Assembly (NCBI GenBank): GCA_002633025.1
Contig: NMRB01000060.1
Location: 466,821-530,820, forward strand
Origin: Notospermus geniculatus
Lineage: Eukaryota > Nemertea > Pilidiophora > Heteronemertea > Lineidae
Direction: 5' to 3'
DNA: 64,000 nucleotides
Part shown: one piece after another, positions 1-12,510 of the stretch
Position numbering within the stretch: the first letter of the stretch is position 1
How the letters are laid out: every line of letters starts with the position of its first letter
The notes under the pieces: model-generated
What the model saw: only the letters and a program-made list of their open reading frames with translations
Told to the model about the DNA's origin: nothing
Database searches by the model: none
Translations under genes and position numbers: made by a program

Positions 1-2319
1 GTTAGATTCTGGCGTCCAAGTTGGTCATTTTTCGGGATGAAAAAAATGGGACACACCCGTCTTCTGTCATGTCTGTTGTGATGCGACATCATCGTGACTG
101 AAAGAGCAGAGATTGTGCCGAGTAGCATTCACTGTTTCAACGGCTACAGAGCTATTGAGACCAACTAGCAAGGTCTTGTCAGCAGTGAGTGAAACAAGCC
201 ACCACAACATTTGATGGCAGAATCGTTCATTAATCGCCACTAAAAATCAGCTGTGCTGCAAAGGGAAAGCAAAGGGGTGGGACATCGTAAATATCGGAAC
301 AGCCCCTTCGAATTTCATTGAATAAAAGAAACTATTTCCTGTTTGTATTTCTCTAGAATAGTTTATTTATACTCTCAACTGTTGCACATTGCACACGTCC
401 TCAATCATAGGACCGAGTCTTATATGAAAGCACCAATCAGCAAGGTACAAAGTCCCCCTTTAATCCCCCAACATCTACACCCAAGAGAAAATAGACCTAT
501 ACAATTCAATTTTATCATATACACAAAGTCTGATAAGATACAGGATTAATGTACAGATTGAGAGAACCCTAATGTTGACTAACTGTTGGAGTGATAGAAC
601 CCTTATAGTGACTAACAGTCAGAGATACATAATTATATTTTACATACCCTATCCCCGACATGCCCAATATCTCAAGAGCATACATGGTATTACCTTTCTT
701 TTGTTCCAATTTTCCATTGCAACAAAAATCAGGATACCATACTTATCTGTTTTTGGTAGAACTTGCACCCATTTACAAAATCTCGCTAAATACCTCTGTG
801 ACACACCAAGAACCAGGCATTTACCACAACCCCAGCAACCTTTTGAAAGAGTCCTTCATTACCCTCCAAAGACCTTTCAAGTGACTGATTGACAGCTCTG
901 TTGATCCATTGATTTTATAGACAAGCGTACTCACGACAGAGGAGATTCTATTTGCCTCTGTTGAAACCCACTTTGAGCCGACGACTGCATTCAAAACGCC
1001 TTCCACAGCAGTACATGTGAGGTTATAATATGCAACAGTTTCGAATATGCAACAACCCAACTACATGTCGACTTGGTGCAACTTTTAGGAACATGTAACT
1101 AAACATTCGTCCAAACAAATGAAATTGCACACAAACATCAATCAGTCTTTGTAGATAACCACCAATCAACACACAGTTTCCAAACAGAATCACCGAAAAT
1201 CAAGAAACACCCATGCTAGCAATATCAAAAATAATGTCAATAGTGTCTAAAATAGAATAAAGATATTTAGATTAACAAAACTATCTCTCTACTGGTATAT
1301 TTTCATTGGAGAAATTATAACTTCGCACAATCCATTGTCTTTTCATGCCAATTTATTATTTGAGTCACATAACATTAAAATCTAATATTTTATTCTCAAG
1401 AAAACATGCCTAGTCTTTCTTTTCGTTATCATCATTTACTGAATTATTGGTGTCACCGTTCATCATAGTGGTGTCACCATTAATCATTCTTCATACAATG
1501 ACATGTATTCAGCATGCTTAGGGGAGATATTGAAAATCTTGAGTTTTTTGCACTCAATGAGGTTACTACCGTAACAGGTAGAGATACCCATGCAAAAAGT
1601 CCACAACTTAAGTTTCCTTCTTTCACAGCTAAGACGTCAGTCCTGTGGTCTCTACCCAGTTTATCAGATGTTTGCTGCTTTTGTCCAATCACATGAAGGC
1701 CATGTGATTACTTTACTCAGAAACCAACATGGATGTTTTGAAAATGTTCTTGTCCACGTTCCGCTGATAACAAGGATAAGTTGACAAGGTGCTATACTTC
1801 ACACAGTCAATAGACCTGTCTGCAGTTTGCAAGATTTTATGATACCCCGAATGCACAATAGTCTGCCCCACTGATGAATCTCACAAACAGTATCTCTAAA
1901 TCTCTAAAGGAAATAACATTAATCTCAACAAATTTAACAGTTCACATTAATCAAAGATGTGAACCATTCACACCGGATATTTGAAATCTTACAGAGAGCC
2001 ACAAACTTGTGCACGACTCAAAATAAATACCACGGACAGAAGTATAAAGAAGACTTTAAACTACAAAATTTGCAACCGCTGAAGACATTTCCCCTTAAAC
2101 GTGGGAGTTCTGTCCTGTGTGTTCTCAGTAAGAACTTTACTTATACATTTACAGTAAGATAGGAAAGGAAGTTTTTCGATTTTTATACAAATGACGGTGA
2201 ACACAGCCACAGTTTGATGCAATGATTGTGCTCTCCTTGAAGGTGAAAACTACACTACATCATGTAATATTCGGTCACATCTGTCCAAGGCATATTGGCA
2301 TCGTCACCAAGTGTCACTG
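1..2319. other. 3' flank / probable 3' UTR side of the QSER1/PRR12-like gene
   Basis: No coding exon is supported here. The stretch lies downstream of the minus-strand stop codon at 2320-2322, so its right part is probably that gene's 3' UTR. A minus-strand AATAAA (TTTATT on plus at 1389-1394) is one possible poly(A) signal, about 930 bp past the stop; nothing else confirms it. Short open frames here have no recognisable domain and poor coding character. Confidence 0.4.
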
Positions 2320-5300
2320 CTACGTTCCATCTTCATCCATGCTGCCTCCAGATTTGCTAAGTGCATGTGTAAAATCTTGAAAAATCTAGAAATGAAATAA
2401 AACTACATTAGGATTAATCTGAAGACACCCCCCCATAAACTTGGCAGTTCTGTCCAATGTGATTTTCCCAACTCAACTGCCCACGCGAATTATTCATCTG
2501 AAAAGGTTCTGAGCGACCTGACTGAATTCACAGGTCCCAACCACACCAAGCATTTCATCTATTTTCCACCCAGTAGGATATTACTCCATTAGATTTCACC
2601 AACTCTACCTACCTTGAGCACCCAGTTCCTGTTTTGTAAGCACTGATCAAGTATATCATGACCCTGCACTTCTGGATTTTCATCCTTGATTAGGTTGACC
2701 TGCAATTAACCAAGTAAAAGCATTGTCTAGTCTTCATTCATTTGACCTATTGTCTTGACAACTGTCTTGAAAACTGATTTTGCAGTACAGATGCACTATG
2801 CTATGCTGTACAAATCTGGAGTAAAAGCATTTGCTAGCTTTTATTCATATCACCCAATGTCCCATGCTTGTCTAAAAGGTCTGAGATTGGAAAATCATCA
2901 TTGACATGTACTGAGAATTGTTCAAATCTGATTGACATGGCCTTGCCCTCCACACTACTTCTATTTCGAGTCAGTCAACATTAACCCAGAGCCACAATCA
3001 ATGTGAAACGAGTCAGATCCAATTTCATAACTCACCTTCGCTGTACATCTCTTGAATGTAGAGAATTTGAAATGATGAAGCGTATGATACGTTGATAAAT
3101 ATGTGGCAGTAAGTTCGCCGATCAGAAACTCCTGAAAAAAAAGATGATGACGGTTGATTCCTGAATGGAGATATCTAATTGAGAAGCCTGTATTTGATAA
3201 TCCAAGATACAGAATAGCACAAAATTGACAGACAAAATGATAATAAGCAAGAAGTCAATCTCCAGAATTCACGAATTTTCGACCCCAACCGGGGTCTTTT
3301 TCAAGTGGAACTTTACAACCTGAAACTCTAGAAAAGACTGAGTCTGGAGATTGACTTCTTGCTTATTATCCTGTATTTGATCAAGTATGAAGCTTATCAT
3401 TTGACTTACATCTGATGGTGGGCATGGGAGATGATCCAAAGTGTCCAGTGTCACAGGGTCATAAGGTGACCCGTACAGCTCAACAGACTTGATAGCAGGT
3501 TGGGAATGATCCTGACAAGCCTGGCATGCCTTGCTTAGGCCAAGTCGATCAACACAATTCAAATAAGGCCGCTGCTCCACAGATTCCTGAAACAAAGGGA
3601 ATGCCGAATTAGATTTGATAAATTGTAGGTACTGGGATCAATATCATCGGACCTGAGAAAGCAGGGTCAGGGAAGGATGCATCGTCAACTGTCAGAAGTT
3701 CATATTGAAGGCGCTGCTCCACATAAATTAAGCTAAACTTACCCTGAACTTCTCCGTCCAATTGACTTTTTCTAAAATATTCTTTTTGGTTTGAGCTATC
3801 AAGGCATCAATTTTCTCCAAAGGTAGCAAATAGAATTCTTCGCCCTCTTCCTGTACGACGCGGAGGAAGCTGGACTCGAGGGCTTGGCTGATGAGTATCT
3901 GCATGAACACGTTGAAATCCTCCAGAAGGGGATCATCTCGAGTCGTGCCATTTTCACGCAAATTTTTGTCGATAATCTGCACGAGTTCATACGTATCATT
4001 GTGAATAGGCTGCACTGCGATGGCTTTGTACTGGTCTTTCAACTCTGGCGACCAACTTGAGTACTGAAATGTCAAATGTATCACTATTGTCAATAGCGAA
4101 CCGCCCGAGTGACGTCGGACGTGTCAATTTCATTGTGTTTGTCCGACCCTGCTTTTGTCCTGTCTCACCATCGACAATGTGGTCACTCAGTAAAGTCTAC
4201 TTGTTATCTAATATTTGTCCGACCTTCGCTGGTAAAAATAGAAACTGGGCGGTGTGCTATAGGTGGCAGCGGTGCACATGTTCCTGAACAACTACTAACT
4301 TGCAGTAAGGAACTGATGGGAGACCATAGAACAGTCTTCAACAAAATTCTACAGCAGCAACACCTAATCCGTAGAGGCCATAAGTTTCGCACGATATAGC
4401 GGCATTGGGGAGGGAGAGGGTGAATAAATTACAAGTCAACATTCGATCTCACTCGAAAAGAATTATTTCACTATACTTACAGTTGACAGTCCTTTATGGC
4501 ACTTGATTCCCTTGTATTCAAATGGTTCATACTTCTGAAGCAACCGGCCGGCATCAATTTTCCACACAGGGTAAGTGTCGCCAACAATTGCCCTGTTTTC
4601 TACCACAAAATCTCCTTTCTGCAAAGAAGGAACAAGGAAAATTTTCCCAAACAGGAAGAGGTTCCACTGTAAGGCTGCGATTACATCAACGTACAAGGAA
4701 TACAGACACGACTGTGAAGCCATTGATTCTGTCTATGCCATGTAATCACAGCTTAATGGGTGATTTTCTTGTCTTCTATCATAAATTATAAAGAGGTGAG
4801 TTATAGGTACAACACTATGTCATATCCAAGGTTTTGAAAACAAGGAAGAAAATGGGCATGACTCTCAATACTCACTTGAAACTTATGACAGGGGCTGTCC
4901 TCCATCAGAACCCCACCACTGGTATTTATCACTCCAACATTTCTATACGTCCTAGATCTCTTACTGAAACATCAAATTTACTAGTATTACCACCTCAAAA
5001 CCATTTTAACAGGATTACACGTCATCAACAAACTGCGCGAAATATTCATATTATCTGGCTTCATAAGTAAGGATATTACCTGGTTTTATTACATGAGGCC
5101 CTTCTTTCCCTTTTATTCTTCCCTCGACCACTTTTCTTTTCGTCCGAGTCAGAACTGAGTCTTTGTCTGGGAGGCTGAAATCATACGCAACATTTATGAC
5201 TCAATCTGCTAGTTTAGCAGTCCCACATGCAGTCCTAAGAACAAGGCCCTACAAGACTCACGACAACTTGCCGAGGAGTTGTTTGATTTAGACGAGACAG

Positions 5301-8300
5301 CCTATCCTTACCTGATCAAAGGGTATCCAGATGGGGTCTTTGTCCGAGTCGTAACCCTTTTCAGATTCTGATGACGCATCACCGCCTTCTGCATCACGCC
5401 GTTTCTTTTTTCGTTTTTCTGAAAACCAAAAATAGTTGAGAGATTTCCATCATCAAATTCTAACTACATATCTAGAAGTTGATCAATAAGAATCGGCCTT
5501 CAACTTTACTTTCCAAACAAGAATTGTCTTACTTTTTTGCTTTTTCTCTTTGGCTTTCTTCTCTTTGGGTTTCCGAGACGTTTTCTTCTCAAATATATCG
5601 CCGTCATCGCTTTCCTCCTCAATCTCAACACCAGGTACAAAATCAGGATCCCTATCGTTCCCTTCCACCATCTTATGTTTGCCAGATTTAACAGGCAAAT
5701 TTGTGGCCGCAGGCACATTTTTGCCAATTCTCTCCTGTTCTGTTGTTAGAAAAGTGGATTGCTGCGAGGCCACTGATGGGGGACTGCTAAGCAGACTTTC
5801 CCCCTTCGAGTCATCACTTAAATTTGATATAACATTTTGTACAGTTTTACTTAAAGCCATCGAGTTATCTTCATCATCGGAAAAAGTCACTGCAGGAACA
5901 TCAATCGATTTCATCTTTAGGTCCGGATCGGCTAGCAGTGTGGGTGAGGCGTCAAATGTCTCTGGGTTAAGACGTGGTGCATCTGGGAGGAAGTTCTTGG
6001 GCGCGGCAGGTTTTTTACTGACTACACTATTGGTGATGCACGAGAGAGTCTCCTGTTTGTTCCCCTGGAGGAAACTAAGAAATGAGGACTGGAATGAAGA
6101 CACACCAGTTCCTTTTTTAGGCACGAATGTTTGTTTAGGTTCCTCGTTCAGAGGGTCGCGGAGCAAATGACTGAACTCATCATCCTGGACCATCTCTGCT
6201 GGTATGAATTCACGGACTGGTGTTGCAGAGGGTTCTGTGTAAAACGCACCTGGCATTTCCTTCTGTTCAGCTTTTGTCCGGCTACGTTTTTGTTTTGGTT
6301 TTGGCACCTGCTCGTTGGGGAAACTCAATGTCTCTAAGTTCTGCAATGCACTGTGACTAAACCCTGTATTCATTAAAGCATTCGGATCAATTGTCTGCAT
6401 TGGCTCGCAGTCGACAGGTGGCTCCAGTTCCTGCATAGTCTGGTGATCTAGGTGGTGAGTTACCAGTGGCGAGGCATTCGTAGCCTGTGACTCGATTGGC
6501 ATCATGGCATCATCGATGAGCTGCGGCGCCATGAAAGCCTCTTCATAACTATTCGTCATATAAATGGAAGTATCTGATTCGGAGATGGAGTAGCGATCTG
6601 GATTTTCTTGGTGCAAAAGATGATGATGAGCTGATGGTGTTGTCGGTTGCTGTGGAGTCAGAGGCTGATGCTGCGACATTTGATGTGGTGATGTGAGAGG
6701 CGGTGGTGGTCCAGGATACATCATTTTCAGATCTGGGGTTTTCTCTTTCTTCTTTCTACTCCTTGAACGTTTTGGTTTTGTGGTGGAGTCTGCAACTGCT
6801 TGGATTGGAATTGGCACTGGAGGGATAGACGAACTAGCCATCTGGGGACTAGCCATAGGCCCAGACATATGAGGACTAGTCATAGGAACTTGTGGACTCC
6901 CAACACTGATCGGTGAAGGCTGCATCGGACTAGGAGTACTTGGTACCCCTCCCATCCCTTGGATTTTATTTTGAACCCTGATCGGAGAAGAGTTTGCCAT
7001 GTGGGCCTGCGTGTCCGAAAGATGGAGCTTTTCTTGGTTGCTCAAGTTCGTAAGTTCTTGAAGTGACATGGTGAAGTTAGAAGTATGAGTGCTGTGTGAG
7101 TTATGCGATCGAGAACTTGGAAGTTGCGTAGGAGGACTGACTGGGTCATAATTCACCGACTCCACATTGGATGCACTGGTATATGTGACAGAGTTATTTG
7201 GCAACGAATTGTACCCGGCGGATGAAACTGACGGGGTGAAATACGAGTTGTATTCACTGGTGCGCTGCTGTGAGTGCGACGTCTGTGATTTATGAAGGTG
7301 TGGGGACTCGGGATACGACGATGAGTTTGAAACTTGTGGAGAAGGTGGATATCCATGCGAAGGAAGGGTGGACTGAGAATGATTCAGGGTTTGCTGCATT
7401 CCATGATCAGAAGTCCGCGGTAATGAATCCATGAAACTCTGCGAATGTCTGCCAGTTGATTGACTCTTAGCCACAGACTGGTACTCAGATTTTTGATTGC
7501 GTGGCTGATACTCTGGTTTCGCAGGGAAGTCTGAACTATGAAAGTCTGACTTGATAGGATATTCCGAATTACCACCTGAATGATAATCGCTTCTAGATGA
7601 TCGTTCGTTTTTCAGTTGATAACTACTTTTTATTGGGAAGTCATTCTTCGCTTGATATTCCTGCTTTTGGTATGGATTACGCTGGATGGTGCTCGGCCGA
7701 GAACCTGAGTGTGCAGGCGGAGGTTCCGGTGCCAGGCTGAACACTGACCCGGGTGACTCAGAAAGATTCCCAAACGGATTCGACGGCGGTGGTACGAAGT
7801 TTGACAAACCCCATGATGATTTGGAGTCTGTTGGTGTCGACACAGAACCATAGCTATCCCCCATGGACGATGACGTCTCCTTCATCGTGTGTGGATCTGT
7901 GTTAAACAATGACTTTGGCATCTGATTATCGCCTAACGGTTCAGACAGTCCCATAAGTGGGTCAGGCAATCCGTACATATGCTGACTAGGTGTAGGAGGT
8001 AAGCCCTTGTACGTCGGCGGGTTGGGGAAACTTTGCCCAAGTGAGTTCATCGTGTCCAACAACTGACTCATGGAGCTGTGCACCGGGTGTCCATAGTTGA
8101 GGTTTGGTAGGCCAGCCATTCCCCTCGCCGGGTTCAGGGAGTGTGCAGGACCTAATGATGGAGACAGTGTACCAAGGCCTGACATGCCTGGAAGAGAAAC
8201 ACGTCAAGATGTAATCAGACATTCAGCCATAGAATGAGAGTTATTATTCAAACCAAGAAGGATCCTGTAACAAACTGACAGTCAGCAAATCATACAAAAT

Positions 8301-8475
8301 TCAAAACTTCAGGCAAAGTTGTACATTCGCCTTGCTCACCTGGTCCCCCAAGCCCAGGCTGTTCCAACAGACCCAGGTCATATCTGTTGAGGGGTGCTGA
8401 GCCTCCCGCCATGGTTGCACTTGTCCCAAGGCGACCATAGGCCTGGTTGTATTGGTTCCAGTGGTTTGGATCCAT
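2320..8475 (-). CDS. PRR12/QSER1: QSER1/PRR12 family protein, complete 11-exon coding sequence
   Basis: Joined coding exons, high to low coordinate: 8475-8340, 8187-5533, 5418-5312, 5174-5080, 4963-4876, 4618-4481, 4063-3743, 3586-3410, 3131-3036, 2699-2613, 2385-2320. All junctions have GT-AG signals and the phases agree throughout, giving 1321 residues plus stop. Residues 1-930 are low-complexity (Ser, Pro, Gln, Tyr, Asn), with basic clusters KPKRSRSRKKKEK (near 528) and KPKQKRSRTK (near 678). The SFLSFLQGNKQ motif (near 745) matches the short FLDFLKSG helix of QSER1. Residues about 1028-1310 match the C-terminal conserved region (DUF4211) of QSER1 and PRR12: FVVENRAIVGDTYPVWKI, LLQKYEPF, YHTLHHFKF and a final helix. 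Family members are nuclear; human QSER1 is reported to protect bivalent promoters from de novo DNA methylation. At 1321 residues it is shorter than human QSER1 (about 1735) and PRR12 (about 2036). It probably represents the pre-duplication gene. The family call is firm; function in this animal is inferred. Confidence 0.9.
3036..4618 (-). other. PRR12/QSER1: Exons encoding the DUF4211-type conserved C-terminal region
   Basis: Exons 6-9 of the gene. 4618-4481 carries the FVVEN / YPVWKI / LLQKYEP block. 4063-3743 encodes a 107-residue helical segment starting YSSWSPELKDQYKAI. 3586-3410 contains a CxxC-like pair (KACQACQ) and the segment VELYGSPYDP. 3131-3036 encodes YLSTYHTLHHFKF, which aligns with YSLYHSLHHYKYH of human QSER1. 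All four exons are phase 0 at both ends (138, 321, 177 and 96 bp), so each could be skipped without a frameshift. This is the part that defines family membership. Confidence 0.88.
3240..3369. repeat. Inverted repeat, perfect 26-bp arms, beside exon 8
   Basis: Arms 3240-3265 and 3344-3369 are exact reverse complements around a 78-bp spacer. The unit lies in the QSER1/PRR12-like intron, only 40 bp from the exon-8 donor at 3410. Similar 12-bp words (cctgtatttgat) occur at 3187-3198 and just after the right arm at 3370-3381. It is probably a small fold-back element. Confidence 0.75.
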
Positions 8476-8532
8476 CCTAGTGGACTGCGGATGTCGTCCA
8501 CACTGTACTCACAGCAATTTTACCATCAACAT
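8340..8532 (-). other. PRR12/QSER1: First coding exon with 5' UTR segment and short upstream ORF
   Basis: The chosen start ATG is at 8475-8473 (MDPNHWNQYNQAYGRLG). In the same frame upstream is a TGA, so the frame cannot extend within this exon. A strong acceptor (ctttcag on the minus strand) places the exon's 5' edge at 8532, implying at least one upstream non-coding exon. The exon opens with ATGTTGATGG, giving a 7-codon upstream ORF that closes at TGA before the real start. The Asn/Tyr/Gly/Leu-rich N-terminus resembles low-complexity N-termini of the family only in composition. Confidence 0.7.
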
Positions 8533-11389
8533 CTGAAAGACAGGGAAAAGAAACAGGTCAGAATATAGAGATGCTCCTTTCTAAATTGCACCCAGCAGTT
8601 ATGAATATGATGATAAATAAAGGCCAACATTCACGACATTGGTAAAAAGATTTCAGTGAAACAAACTCCCGAATACCATTTGTCAGTGGATTGGAATGTC
8701 CATGCAATTTTGTATCACAAACTCCAGACACTTGATGTAATCCATGGGTGATGCCACAACATTGCCGCTAGCCATGCTAGCCACATGAACCAACTCCATT
8801 GCATTGCATTGCAGTGCAAACGAAGTGAAATACATTAGTTCCCATCACTCTGCATCGGCAGAAACACCAGCATAATACACACGTAGAAGCGTAGGGACCA
8901 CTCCATCAACAATGTTATTATAGAACATGACTAGTGCGAGGCGGCCTTGAACCAAGGAGTAGTGATTTATCGTCTGCGGAGCAGATCATTATAGTAAAAC
9001 GGGCTAGCCTGTACTGCAGCAACCTGTGAATGAATGGCGGATAGTTATAGGAATTGCTTGTTAGATTGTTGGCAAGGATGAGTAATACATGTACATTAGA
9101 CTGCAGTGAACGATCGCGTAGATGGTTGGTGCAACCACGAACTCCTGCTATATTAGTTCAGTTAACATGGCAACGTGACGTTGTCCGTTTTAATTTCATG
9201 CAGAGTTGCAAATTACTAATTTGTGAGTAAATAAAAACCAAAAAATTCAATGAATGCTGAGCTGTAAAGAGGCAATCGAGACAGATTGTAGACTACAAAT
9301 AGATCAATATCCAATTGGAGGGTTATTTTTCTGCTTTGAATGAAAAGTGCCTTCAAAGATCCACTGATATACCCAATGATTAATCACACAATATGAGCTG
9401 TGTTGCTCAGATCAGACTCTGGCATAAAGAATACTTGGTTTGAATACACTCCACATCATTATTCTTTCACCATAAGAATCGCAACCATTCCTGTTGCAAA
9501 CCTACATTACTGAAGCCATGCTATTTTCACCACAACACTCGATGACACAGATGCAGAATCCATCCTATATTCAGTAGCATGCGTAAATACAGCGAAGACA
9601 TCGACATGAGCCAACAGTTCCCTATTGAGCCAGATTGAATTATACATAAAGGCACGCAGAATGAGAAAGATGTGGAGTGAATGATACTCACAACATGACC
9701 AGAACGAGTAACGACCGATGTCGCTGGATTAACACATTTAATCAATGGTTGAAATAAATGTAATGTACATGTACAAGAGCAGATGGAAGTGGATGTGTTG
9801 AACATTAGGATAACGTGTGAGTGGTGAGGGCAAGTCGCAGTAAGCAATTACTCTGCACTGCAATAGTCAACGTTAATGTTAGAGCCAACTTTCCATGTCC
9901 AAGAAAAATGTGGACGTACATTTTAGAGTCCATCCACTACATGTAGCCCACATCAAGGAGGGCCATTAATTTTTAACTGCCATTCATAATTAACTGTGAC
10001 AATCGAATATTCATATCCAACTACAATGTATGTGGGTAGTGAATGTCAGCGCATTACCGGTAACAATACTCCACCCGACATTGTTCTCATAATATTATTT
10101 GCACTTGTTCAATCCCACACATTCCATCTACATGTACGTGTGGAATTCATCTTCTGAGAGTCTGTCCTATTTCCAGGAAAATATTTAAAACAGCAGGAAT
10201 TCTTTCTTTGTTTTTGTCATGTATTTTGCCCTCGTTTCTTGAGGATGTTCTGGGAAAGCCTTTGAAGGGGTGGAGGTTCAGAATCTGACCACTTTCAGAA
10301 CAGACCACTTTCCATTTGGTCACATAGGAATATTCTTACTAATTTTTACAGAGCTGTTGGTTGAACAAGACAAAATGAGGTCATAGAATGCCTGTGTGGC
10401 ATTCAGAATCAGAGGGAAGGTACACATCCGATACATCAGAACATGTAAGCCAGCCAGGATACCAAGAAAGATAGCTGATTATCGAGTACAAACACAATTT
10501 TACAACATAGATTCAGTATGATATATCAATGAATCTCTACAGGTAAATGTACACAGTAGCAAAAAATATCGCCTTTTCTTGAACAGGCACAGAGGATAAG
10601 ATGTTGCCATGGAAACTCATCAATTACCATTTATGATTCAAATAATTGTGAAACATCTTAAGAGTAAAGCTTTGTAGTTGCTATCACCACGGCGATGTCA
10701 GATCCATCGCCACGATGACTAGATATGCTGACATAAAAGGAAGACATAATGTAACCCAGAGGAGTGCTACATGGAGATATCGGTGAAACAGAATTGTATA
10801 CCATTGAGATTGTTGATGGAGACGGCAGCGTGAATTGCAAGCTCTCTCTGTATAAAGAAACGAAGCCCCATCACAGTGGAATAATGATGTGCGTGAGAGC
10901 CGCAACCATGGTAGCTTGTACAACATAACAATCTTGAAATCAGCAATGCTGACTAACATCATTAGGACTTATCATAATGACGTTCTGTGTATGGATTGGA
11001 TGGAGGGCCTGCAGGTGGTGTACTAGACAGATGATGTTGAGGCTAAGAGTAAAAGGCTCTTCAGTGAATTTATCACTGGCATAACAGTCCAAGGGGTACT
11101 TGATGCATGAATTCTACTATTCACTGATGATCAACAAAACTGAAGACATGTTGAGAAAAGAACAAAACGTTGACAGACAAACATTTCTGGGCAGCAACAA
11201 TACGAATTTATATTTTAACACTAACAGAAACACTGTTTTTTTACTCTAATTCATGTACCGGTAGAATGACTGGTAGTGGTAGTATGAACTACCATGTTAA
11301 TCAGATATGTACACTCCATAAAAAATCCATTACAACAGGTTAGGCTTCTTGCATGTACCGGTACTGCCTGTCCCACAAGTTCAGCATTG
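8533..11389. other. Divergent intergenic / 5' intronic region, no exon recognised
   Basis: This lies between the minus-strand QSER1/PRR12-like gene and plus-strand CECR2. It should hold the first non-coding exon of the former and possibly the first coding exon of the latter, but neither can be placed. There are some acatgta words and no CpG-rich core that I could pick out. The open frames are short and unconvincing. Confidence 0.4.
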
Positions 11390-11502
11390 CCTCATCCTGC
11401 AACAGCAGGGGTTTTACCTCGCTGCTCTTCATCCACTGTGCAAGTGTACATGTCATGATGTATGAAGAGGACCGAGACCAAAGCCCTGCTTTGGGAGGAT
11501 GG
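11390..11502. mobile_element. Short palindromic element, copy 1 (fold-back MITE)
   Basis: About 110 bp that folds on itself: a left arm with acagcaggggtttt and cctcgctgctcttcat pairs with a right arm containing atgaagagg, cgagaccaaagccctg and gggagg. A second copy lies at 24362-24472, so this is a dispersed family rather than a local structure. Confidence 0.65.
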
Positions 11503-12336
11503 CATTGCTTTCATCACCTCCCACAGCAAGACTGACGAGTTTTGAAAAAGTCACTATGACTACAGCTATATATCATCACTAGAATCTTGTCTTTTCGAAA
11601 ACTCATTCCAGGAATGCAACTGAATGAATAAATCAGTAAGATGTCAAGATTTGGGTAAAACGTAATGTGTACATCAGCGGGTACTAGTAGCCTAGGCCTA
11701 CACTTATTCATCCCAACATGTAGGCCCTAGGCCTATGTTGTCCCACATCAAGCTATTTTGGTGAGGTTAACTGCCTTTTTGTTTTAGTTGAACACACAAC
11801 AGGCCCAGTATCAATTAATTTGTTAACTATTGTCAATCGGACTCAGACTCTAGTAAGAGCCCACACATACACACTGTCAATATTTATAGGTGATTAGGCC
11901 ATTATGAAGTTGACAATGACAACAATGAAACATATCAGTTGACATTTATGACAGGCTATTTTAAATGAAATTGACTCATGCATCATTCATTGATTCAGAC
12001 ATGTCAAAACCCATCAAAATCAAAGTTTCATTTTTTCAAAAAGCAAGTTCATCGTCATCGACATACATGTATCAGTCATGACATCAGTTCGGCAAAAGTG
12101 ATTATAATACAAAGTTGCACTATACTGGGTTTTCACACTCAACAACGTTGTATTCGACAACTGCAACACAACGTTTACCACAACCTTAAACATCCGCATT
12201 GTATTGTACTTGTAGTCGGGACCCAGAGGTGGGTATTGGGGATTCTGCTTTTGGTTCATAGAAGGCAGCACTTACTCCGAAAGCGACAAAGGGATTCGTC
12301 CAAGAAAATGTGACTTTAACGGTCCAGGGTTCTCAA

Positions 12337-12494
12337 TTTTTTGCTGAAAGTTGTCGGCCTACAACATTTGATGAATGTTGTTATAAATTGTCATGATTGT
12401 TGGCCTACAACTTTCAGAAAAGCAAAAGAATCCAAAGTTGCATCATAAAATGCATCACGAATTAATCGTGATGCATTTTTTATGATTCAACTTT
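12337..12494. repeat. Two consecutive inverted repeats next to the LINE tail
   Basis: The first hairpin, about 12337-12428, pairs tgctgaaagttgt / cggcctacaac with gttggcctacaac / tttcag. The second, 12435-12494, pairs a 26-base left arm (atgcatcacga inside) with a right arm containing tcgtgatgcat around a central attaat, with a small bulge. They are immediately left of the LINE's ATG-repeat tail at 12511. Confidence 0.7.
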
Positions 12495-12510
12495 TGTTGC
12501 TGTTTTATTT

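Noticed and set aside
5550-6170. 206-codon plus-strand ORF
   Set aside because: Antisense shadow of the large QSER1/PRR12-like exon.
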